The position numbers were made by a program, and so were the translations under genes. A stretch of 64,000 nt of DNA from Phyllostachys edulis (lineage: Eukaryota > Streptophyta > Magnoliopsida > Poales > Poaceae): assembly GCA_036346405.1 (NCBI GenBank), contig CM070561.1:32406338-32470337 (forward strand). The letters are read 5' to 3'. Position 1 is the first letter of the stretch; each line of letters opens with the position of its first letter. The notes beneath the pieces are model-generated. The model ran no database searches and was not told where the DNA came from. It was given only the letters and a program-made list of their open reading frames with translations. This document shows, in pieces, positions 55,690 through 64,000 of this stretch.

Positions 55690-57246
55690 ACTCTGCATTT
55701 GTAGCTTCTTTTGAACCCAAAGATATATCAAATGCTTTATCTGATGCTAGTTGGGTCAATGCCATGCATGAGGAGTTAGAGAATTTTGAAAGAAATAAAG
55801 TTTGGAACCTTGTAGAACCTCCTAGTGGTCATAATGTTATAGGAACCCGATGGGTGTTCAAAAATAAACAAAATGAAGATGGTTCTGTGGTTAGAAACAA
55901 GGCTAGATTGGTAGCTCAGGGCTTTAGCCAGGTTGAGGGGTTAGATTTTGATGAGACCTTCGCTCCTGTTGCTAGACTAGAAACCATTCGCATCTTACTT
56001 GCATTTGCTGCATCTAAAGGTTTTAGATTGCATCAAATGGATGTTAAGAGTGCATTTTTGAATGGTTTTATAGAGGAGGAAGTGTATGTTAGACAACCCC
56101 CTGGCTTTGAGAATCCCAAGCATCCTGATCGTGTTTTTAAGCTATCCAAAGCCTTGTATGGCATTAAGCAAGCCCCTAGAGCTTGGTATGATAGGCTTAA
56201 AACTTTCTTGCTTAAGAATGATTTTGAAATGAGAAAAGTAGATAAGACTCTTTTCATTCATAGGCATGGCAATGACTTCCTGCTTGTTCAGATTTATGTT
56301 GATGATATTATCTTTGGTGGTTCCTCTAATGCTCTTGTTTCCGCTTTTACGAGACCATGTCCGAGGAATTTGAGATGAGCATGATGGGAGAACTCAATTA
56401 CTTTCTGGGGCTACAAATCAAGCAGTGCAAGGAAGGGATCTTCATCCATCAAACAAAGTACACCAAGGATCTGCTCAAGCACTTCGAGATGGGTGACTAC
56501 AAGCCAATCGCCACTCTTATGGCGACTTCGACTGCTTTGAATCCAGATGAGGAAGGAGAAGCGATGGATGAACGCGAGTACCGCAGCATGATCGGCTCCC
56601 TTCTGTACTTGACGGCCTCAAGACCGGACATCCACTTCGTGGTCTACCTCTGCGCGAGGTTTCAAGTGTCACCGAGGACTTCACATCGCCAAGCCGTTGA
56701 GCGCATCTTCAGATATTTACACTCTACCCTCTAGTATGACATTTGGTATTCCTGTTTTTCTTCGCTGTCCATTCGAGGGTTTTCTTATTCTGATTTTGCG
56801 GGCTGTCGGCTAGATAGGAAGAGTACCTCTGGCACTTGTCATTTCTTAGACATTTCTCTTGTCTCTTGGTCGTCTAGGAAGCAGTCTTCTATTGCACAAT
56901 CCACTGCTGAAGTTGAATATGTAGCTGCTGCTAGTTGCTGTAGTCAGATTTTGTGGATGGTGTCCACTCTTAAGGACTTTGGGTTAAATTTTGCTAGTGT
57001 TCCTCTTTTCTGCGATAACACTTATGCTATTAATATTGCTAAAAACCCAGTGTAACATTCTAGGACCAAGCACATAGACATTCGTTATCACTTCCTTAGA
57101 GACCACGTTGAGAAGGGTGATATTGTGCTGCATTTTGTGGAGTCCGAGGCTCAGTTGACTGATATCCTCACCAAGCCTTTAGACCCAACAAGGTTTGCCA
57201 CCTTGAGGAGTGAGTTAGGGGTAATTTATCCCTATGGGTTGGTTTG
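55690..57246 (+). pseudogene. Reverse transcriptase and RNase H of copia element C
   Basis: [86 protein letters not shown] and catalytic [11 protein letters not shown] (about 56291). A frameshift near 56350 leads to [17 protein letters not shown]. RNase H follows (YSDFAGCRLDRKSTSGTCHF, STAEVEYVAAASCCSQ, HSRTKHIDIRYHFLRDHVEK, LTDILTKPLDPTRFATL), with a TAG near 56732 and a TAA for Gln near 57053. The RT itself has an open frame from 55017 to 56378. Confidence 0.9.
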
Positions 57247-58666
57247 AGGGAGAGTTTGATCTTTTCTGATCTCATCTTGTTCATTTGATCTTTTCTTGAT
57301 TTTCTTTTGAACTTGTTGATCTTTTTGATCTTTTTAGGCTTTTTAGGCTTTTTGAGCTTTTCTTGCATCTCATTATATCATATTGCATTCACATGAAAAA
57401 TACAAAAAGATGCATTGTAATATAAGCTTTCTGCTTATCTTTTAAAATTGGTGAAGCTTTGCTTATTACCCTTTGGAGCTTTAGTATTTCAATTCTTGCT
57501 CAATGCCATGTTTAGTTCTTTGACTTGCTAAAAGTATCATGCTTTCACATGTGTAGCTAAGTCTTTGCTGTATGAGTTAGAACTTTAAGACAACTCGAAC
57601 TAAAAACTGTAATTTGTGGATGTTTTAGTTAGTTGCGCAATAGTGCTCCTTTTGTGACATTGGCCCTGTCAAAATTGCTTTTTTAGCTTTTGAATCTAAA
57701 ATTGATCATTACTTGAGCTTCTTGTGCTTTTGAGAATCTAAAACTGCTCATGTGCAAAAAGAAAAATGAAAAAAAATCAATTTCAAGATTGTCTTATGCT
57801 TAATTTGTGCCAAACTATTCTTACGAGATTGCATGTCATAGACATGAACTTGGAGATAGTTTGATAATCCAGACGATCTCATGGGGACTGCTTGTCAAAA
57901 CTGACATGAACCTCAAGATTTGTCGCCCTGGTAGAAGCTTAGGAAGAGTTTGTGGATGGCTCCTAGTCCAGGATCTTCTTCACTAAGATATACCTTTAGT
58001 CAACTAGTGGTCGAAGCTTAGGAAGAGTTTGTGGATGGCTCCTAGTCCAGGATCTTCTTCTCTAAGTTAGACCATTAGTCAACTTCAATATTCATTGCAA
58101 ATGAAAAATTGTTGAAAAATGGGCGTTTGAGAAAATTGAGCAAAATGATTCAATTCAGGACCTGTTTGTCTCTTAATGTGGTCTTTGTTAGCTTTTTGAT
58201 CTAACTTTGACTTTTTGACATGGCCACTATCATTTTAGGATCCCTGTTGACGAACTTGCTAGATTTGAAGCTTTGCTTAAATTGATCAAATTTATTGCTT
58301 TACATTGAGCCTTCGAGCGTAGCTTTGATATATATGTCTTATCATGATCTTGCTAGCTCTGTTAGGCTTGATATGTTGTTTGTGCAATTTTAGAAATGCT
58401 AGCTTGTTCTTTTGGGTAATCTTCAAAGCTTCTTGTAATCAAAAATTGAAAAATATAAAAAAATGAAGCCACTCTATTGCATTTCATGCATGCTCCTTCT
58501 TATGCTTTTTCCTCATTCTGCATTTGTTATCTCTGGACGAGAGGAAGACGTGATTCCTTGATGACTCCATTGTCAAAGGGGGAGAAGACGGTTGAAAAAG
58601 GGCAGAAAAAGGGGAGTTACGAAAAAGGGGGAGCTACTTGGAGAAGAATTGAAAACTTGAGATTTT
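57247..58666 (+). other. Long non-coding 3' region of element C, first part
   Basis: No supported gene. Pyrimidine-rich start, then sequence matching the same region of element B, with polypurine tracts at about 58575 (AAAGGGGGAGAAGACGG) and 58625 (AAAAAGGGGGAGC). Interrupted by the solo LTR at 58667 and resumes at 62585. Confidence 0.7.
57933..58085 (+). repeat. 80-bp tandem duplication in the element C 3' region
   Basis: Two copies start GAAGCTTAGGAAGAGTTTG at 57933 and 58013; each contains GGATGGCTCCTAGTCCAGG. Element B has a single copy at about 43849. Confidence 0.9.
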
Positions 58667-61600
58667 TGTAAGACCCGGGATTAATACTCCCGAATCCTCT
58701 GTGCATTTCTGAACTAGTCCCATGATCAGTAGCTAGTTCACACAGTAAACAAATATGGTAACAAAATCATATCACAACTTTATTAATAAATAACAATAGA
58801 GTTGATTACAAAGGAGGCTTACAGGCCAACAATAAAATAAACACAGCGAAAGACGAAGAAGACGTAGTAGAGTCCAGCTTGATCGCCACGAGCAATCGAT
58901 CAGTAGTGCCTAGTCGTCGAAATCCACACCGATGGTGAAGTCCTTCTTCTCTCAAATTTGTTTGCATAAAGCAAGTATGAGCACAACTACTGTGCTCGCA
59001 AGTTACACCCACAAATAACATAATGACATGCATACATGGATGTAACAAAGGATGGCTTATAGGGTTAATTTGCATAAAGCAGCATTTTCTTTAAATACTT
59101 GTACTAAGTTCCAAAGCAGTTATTCAATAACTAAAATTCATTTTCTAAATCAATTTTATAGTCAGATAACATTCACACAAGAATGGTGAAGGATACCCTC
59201 CTATCACAATGGCTAACCGCCCAAATCCCATTTGGATAAACCAGTTGACAAAGTCTTTTTGAAACAAATTCCAAGTCTAACTTTGAGTGGCTTTGCTAGC
59301 ATGTCCATGATCATGACGCGCTATTCAATAGTTTTACACTCTGCAGAGGTTGTACACTTTACCCACATGACATGATTCCTCTAGTTTGTTCTAAGATCCG
59401 TCAATGCCACCTCTCACTACCGAAGGTAAGAAGTCTAGAGTTCATGACAAGGCTTTTACAATGCGTCCTTCCACCGCAGTCCAGCCTCGCTAAGGTTTCG
59501 CCCCCTTTGGACTAACCATCCGCAGGTTCAGGGTCCCCTCTTGCGCTAGGTGGGAATAAAATAGTCACGAAAACAAAGCCATGAAAGACCACCCACGCAT
59601 GCATGTGATAAATCTGCGATGGAACTCCACAAATTAATCAGCCAGATCCCACGCCCCATTCTGGAGACATGTGGTTGTACGGTGAGGCATAGCCCATTAT
59701 AGGCATAGCAAAGGAACGCTCAGAGACCGGTCCTTAACTGACTTGGGCGACGTTTCAAATAACCCCTGGGCCTCAATCCTTCCCGGATTGATCCCGTGCA
59801 TAATCCTGCACCCACCAAGCATCCATTTCGCCCAGGTCCAAACCAATTTTACTTTTGCTTTTCAAAATCCTTTTCAAACATCCATGGCACACCAATGCTA
59901 TGGATACCATTTTAAACAACATTTGATTTTTGGCTGAAATTCCCCAAATCAGGTATTTTGGGTCTAAGCATGGCTAAGCATAATTTTTCCAAATGATCCT
60001 AGTTCATACTATCGTATCAACTAGATTTTATCTAGGGTGACAATGTGTTTGATTCAATTATCAAATTTGGCCATACAAAGGATTTAGGAATATCTATGAA
60101 TTTAAAACAGGCATTTAAATACTTGATAAAAATAAGCATGCAATAATAATTTAAAACAGAATAATTAATTTGAAATAATGGGATCAATATGATCAAGAGT
60201 GTAACTTGCCTTGCTTGGTGATGTTGTTTTCCTTAACAGGTCACCTAGTACTCACAAACACTCTCTCCAGGTTGCTTGTGTGTACAACCACGATGATCAT
60301 ACAGTCAAAATCAATCCTCTTATATGGTCTCCAACTACGCTGAAAACTGACTCTCCGAAGTCGTCGAAATCTATACGCGAAACGATCCAAATTCAAACGA
60401 AATTCAAATAACAAATCAAAAAGGCAATTCAAATTAACTCAAAACTAAATAATTCTATTTTATTTAGTTAGATAATAGTTTTATAAAATTTTAGAAATTT
60501 GAAACACTCAAATTGAAGTTGGGATTTAAAAGATATGAATCTTACAAGTTTTAATCCTAAATGCCGGAATTTAAATGAATTTCTAAATACAACAAGATTC
60601 AAAAGAAGTACAATTTAAATAACTTTGGTTTAGTTAGCTAGATCTTCAATTTATATGAATTTAGAAATATTAAACACTTAATTTAGGAATTAGGAATCAA
60701 AAGGTATATATTTTACAAGTTTAAATCTTAAATGAGCAATTTAAACTATTTTGATTTCAAAAGACAATTTAAATTACTCCAAAACAAGTATTTAAACTTT
60801 CCTTAGTTAAAACATAAATCTGTAAGATTTTATAAATTTGACTCACTAAAATTGTAGTTTGAGATACAAATGAATTTTATTAATTTTAACCTAAATTTGA
60901 AATTTAAATGATTTCTAAATTCTAAAACAAAACAAAACTGAACTCCAAATGGAATAATTATATTTTATTTAGTTAGACAATAATTTTCTAAGATTTTAGA
61001 AATTTGAATCATCTAATTTGGAGCTAAGATGTAAAAGTTATGAATTTTACAAATTTAAACCTAAATCTGTTATTTAACCAATTTCCCGAATTATTTTTCT
61101 AAAGAAAATTCTAATTATTGCGCATGGTGATGTCAGCAGTGGAATTTCGGAATTTAAATTAATTTAAAATAAATTTCTGACAGTGGGGCCTCCGTGTCAT
61201 AGACACGGTGTATGTGGGCTTGGTCTACGCGGCTTTTGGGCTCGGGGTTGGGTGTGAGGTGGCGCGCTTGTGCCACCCGTGCGCCACGCGGGCGCCACGT
61301 CGACGAAAACGGTGAGGTGGCGCCGACGTGGACGCCATGTGGCGGTGCCACCTCAGCAACAACCGGTGGCGAGCGGTGGCGCTCCGGCGGGTGTGAGTGG
61401 TGCCACAAGAAAGAGGGACGTCGAGAGTCTAGGGCGCCACCCACCGGTGGCGGAGACGAGGCGGCCACGGCGAGAGAAGGCGGCGGGATGGTTCGGGTCG
61501 ACGGCGACGCGGCAATACGGCGAGGCTTCGGTGGTGAGGATGCGCGCACGGCGTAGGCGATGAGGCGGTGATGGCGACGGTGAGGTCTAGGTGGCCGGGG

Positions 61601-62579
61601 GAGGCTTGACGGCGACGCAATCGAAGGAAAACCGTGCTTCGGCGGCGCGGGCGAGAACTCAAATTACCGGCGATTGGGGAGAGGAGAAGAGGAGTGGGTG
61701 GGGGGATCGGGACGAGTGAGAGGAGAGCTCCCCCGTGCTCCCTTTATAGGGGCCGAGGGCACCGAGCGCTTGGAGGCGTGGAGGTCATGGCGCTGCAATG
61801 GCGGTGGCGGTTGGTATGCGAGCGTGGAAAGAGGGGAAGAGGGGCGGGGTTGAGGCGACGCACGTCGTGCGGTTCAAGACAAGACGCACGCTGAAGCGGA
61901 CGACCAACAGCGGGCGGGCGAGCTTAGTGCGGCCGTAATGGCGGCCACTCGGCTGTCCGCGTGAAGGAGAACGTGGGGAGGAGAAGGTGGCGGGTCCACC
62001 TGTAGGAGGAGGAGAGAGAGGGCGCGTTGGCGCTGATCAAGATCCAACGGCAGCACAGATGAAAGAGAGGCGGTGCGGGCGGGCGTCTTGCTGCAGCTAG
62101 GCAGCGTCGTCGCGTGAATAGGGATGGGCCGAGCCAAGGTTTCGGCCCAAGAGGAATAGGGGATTTTTTAATTGCTTTATTAATTGTTTTAAATCCAGTA
62201 ATTCTTTTAGGCTTTAGAAAATAGCAATTTAGATCCAAAAATTATGGAACAAAACACATAAATTCCTAGAGTTATTTTGGACTTAATAAAATTATTCCCA
62301 ACTTAAAGTTGGTTTTTAATTTTGTAGATAAATTTGTTTAGCTTTAAAATATTTAGGAAAAAGCTTTTAAAATTCCGTAAAATTCTCAAAATTAATTTAG
62401 TTTTTATTTTTCAACTTTAACTCAAATAAAATTTAAAAACTTTAATAAATTTTACTTTTGACTTTTTTTAAACTTCAGAAATTCAAATAAAGCAAATAAA
62501 CTCTTTCAAATTTGAGAACATCCAATAAAATAATAACTTTAATTAATTTAAATTGGTAACAGAATTTTGGGCTGTTACA
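58667..62579 (-). mobile_element. Solo LTR, 3.9 kb, gypsy-type, inserted in element C
   Basis: On the plus strand it starts TGTAAGACCCGGGATTAAT and ends GGGCTGTTACA. ATTTT is duplicated exactly at 58662-58666 and 62580-62584. No gag-pol and no partner LTR. Minus orientation is preferred because that strand starts TGTAACAGCCC and has a TATAAAG box 0.8 kb in. The interior is AT-rich (60.0-61.1 kb) then strongly GC-rich (61.2-62.1 kb). Open frames in the GC-rich part, such as 61212-61556, show no motif and are probably chance. Confidence 0.85.
61743..61748 (-). promoter_or_regulatory. TATA box of the solo LTR
   Basis: TATAAAGGGAGCACGGGGG on the minus strand, a canonical plant TATA followed by a GC-rich leader. 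Its position suits LTR transcription in the minus direction. Activity is unknown. Confidence 0.55.
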
Positions 62580-62584
62580 ATTTT

Positions 62585-62948
62585 CTAGATTTTGAGGATC
62601 ATAGTGAGGGGGAGTTTTTTATTTGCTTTCTTATGGTCTTATTGCTACTTCTGGACTTGAATTGCAATTCTTGATCCTCATAATGATCAAAGGTCATATC
62701 GAACAATTGTTATTTCATATGGACCTTAAGTGAGATTTTGACCCGTTTCTGGAAAATGAAGCTTTCTCGCTTTCTTGTGCCGTATCTCACTTGCCTATAC
62801 TATTCTGAAGCTAGCTTGGTCATTTCCATTGCTTTCTCTTGCATATGGACCAAGTTGTGCCTTTGAGTGAAAACGTCGAGTTTTTACTTTTCAAACCCCA
62901 AATTTTGCATTTGTGGGAAATTGCCAATGTGTTCATCAAGGGGGAGAT
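62585..62948 (+). other. Element C 3' non-coding region, second part, with polypurine tract
   Basis: Continues the sequence interrupted at 58666 and matches element B at 44400-44795. Polypurine tracts GTGAGGGGGAGTTTTTT (62604) and CATCAAGGGGGAGATTG (62934) precede the LTR. Confidence 0.8.
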
Positions 62949-64000
62949 TGTAGATATCATGGGGATATGCCTGAGATCTTAGGATGATGTCACAATTAGC
63001 AATGGCGTTGAAGGTTTGTCGAATCACGCGTTTTCGGCAAAATTCTTTGTTCTGTCAGGCAGGTGGCGGTCAGACCGGCCAGAGTGGCGGTCAAACCGGC
63101 GTTCGGAAATCGGTCAGACCGGCCACAAGGTGATTTTGAGTTTTGGAGCTGGGCCAAAAATAGAGAGTGTAGGCAAGAGAAGTGATTCTCCTACACTTGG
63201 TTTCATAATTTTTGGAGCTTCTAGGCAAAAGTTCTATTGGTTTGAAAATTCCAGTAGGTTTCATATTTTCAGAGAGGAAATTTGGCTAAGTCTCATTGGG
63301 CGGTCGATCGGCCAACAGTGGCGGCCGAGACCGTTAGGATCTGGCGACCGGCCAAAGTGGCGGTCTGACCGGTTTTCACTTGTCTCATCGGCCAACTGGT
63401 GGCGATGATTGCTTGGTTAGGTCAAGTTCATGGGTTTCATGGCATATGTGTTGCATGATGCATGTTTTGACTAACGTGGGTCAAGTTGTGAAGAACTTGT
63501 TCCGGATTCGATTTCTTTGTCTATTAATGTGCAAAGTTGCTTGGAGGTCAATGACGGTCAATCGAGAGATGATCGGGACTAAGCTTCGAGAGCCGAGGTC
63601 CGAAACGATCGGGGATGCCGGGTGAGGTCAATGGAGTCAAGTATGGCGCAAGAGGACAAAGGTGACCGAACGGGCAGTTCGGTGCGACGGGTTGGATCAA
63701 GCTGCGGGGTCGGTGTAAGTGCCATGGTGGTTTCGGTGGGAGCCAAAGGGAGAGACTTGTCGACATGATGAGAGCCGCTGGATCAACCTACACGTGGCGA
63801 AGCATGGGAGGTGCTTCACGAAGATGGGACTCGGTCTTCGAAAAAGATCGAGAAGGGGTATTTTGGTAATTTTACCAAATACCGCCTTGGTGACCTTTTG
63901 CCAACCCTCGGCGTAAGACGGTGCATGGAGAAGTGGATTAGGTCAAGAGGAGATGAAGACGGCGCTTTAAAATGCGTGCGTGTGTGACCCGTTTGTGTTG
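62949..64000 (+). repeat. 3' LTR of element C, truncated by the window end
   Basis: TGTAGATATCATGGGGATATG start, closely matching 40258-41036 and 44796 onward, including the GGCGGTCAGACCGG cluster at 63060-63375. The rest of the LTR lies beyond the window. Confidence 0.88.

Larger units (their letters stand above)
51713..64000 (+). mobile_element. Copia element C (Sirevirus-type), running off the window
   Basis: Internal region from the primer binding site to the 3' LTR at 62949, with gag, protease, integrase, RT and RNase H in Ty1/copia order, a long non-coding 3' region and repeated polypurine tracts. A solo LTR of another element interrupts it at 58667-62579. Its 5' LTR is represented by the pieces at 46601-46795 and 51328-51713, separated by element A (inference from matching LTR coordinates). 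Confidence 0.85.

Noticed and set aside
61154..62238. Proline/arginine-rich frames of 77-131 codons on both strands
   Set aside because: They lie in the GC-rich leader of a solo LTR with exact target duplication and lack conserved motifs.

Overview
This window is nuclear DNA from a flowering plant, very probably a grass. The evidence is one spliced host gene with a GC-rich first exon, a TTA-flanked Tourist-type MITE, long-LTR Tekay-type chromoviruses and Sirevirus-like Ty1/copia elements with palindrome-rich LTRs. I recognise no tRNA, rRNA, organellar or bacterial sequence. About three quarters of the window is transposon-derived, mostly nested and decayed.

Layout. 1-2.4 kb: remains of a Mutator-like (MULE) transposase that has lost its catalytic core, followed by a small spliced GRF-zinc-finger gene whose last exon and intron are tandemly repeated. 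2.45-2.74 kb: a long foldback. 2.7-9.2 kb: low-information intergenic DNA with an (AT)n tract, a truncated LINE 3' end (minus strand) and a Tourist-like MITE. 9.2-15.0 kb: an almost complete Ty3/gypsy chromovirus on the minus strand with 444-446 bp LTRs and a perfect 5-bp target-site duplication (TSD). 15.4-19.1 kb: a 3.7-kb solo LTR with perfect TSD, carrying a palindromic minisatellite.

20.0-37.3 kb (minus strand): the one clear host gene, a PCI-domain protein homologous to Arabidopsis EER5, animal PCID2 and yeast Thp1 (TREX-2 mRNA export). I could reconstruct 12 exons giving an uninterrupted reading frame of 409 codons. Its third intron is about 14 kb because a Tekay-type chromovirus (22.8-36.3 kb) sits in it, and that element is itself split by a 5.1-kb Reina-like chromovirus (26.2-31.4 kb).

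37.3-40.3 kb: gene-flanking DNA, then a non-autonomous hAT element with a MITE nested in it, beside an 86-94 bp tandem repeat that an LTR cuts off. 40.3-64.0 kb: a pile of Sirevirus-like copia elements: LTR pieces in both orientations, a 3' fragment with its LTR, a second family truncated before its reverse transcriptase and embedded in an LTR, and a more complete third element running off the window end. A 3.9-kb minus-strand solo LTR interrupts its 3' region.

All transposon genes seen are broken by stops, frameshifts or loss of key residues, so the EER5-like gene is the only locus I expect to be functional. I did not find a convincing new biological system. The most interesting points are the host gene tolerating a 14-kb nested insertion, the tandem exon repeat, the repeated CxxC coiled-coil part of the copia Gag, and several odd LTR junctions.
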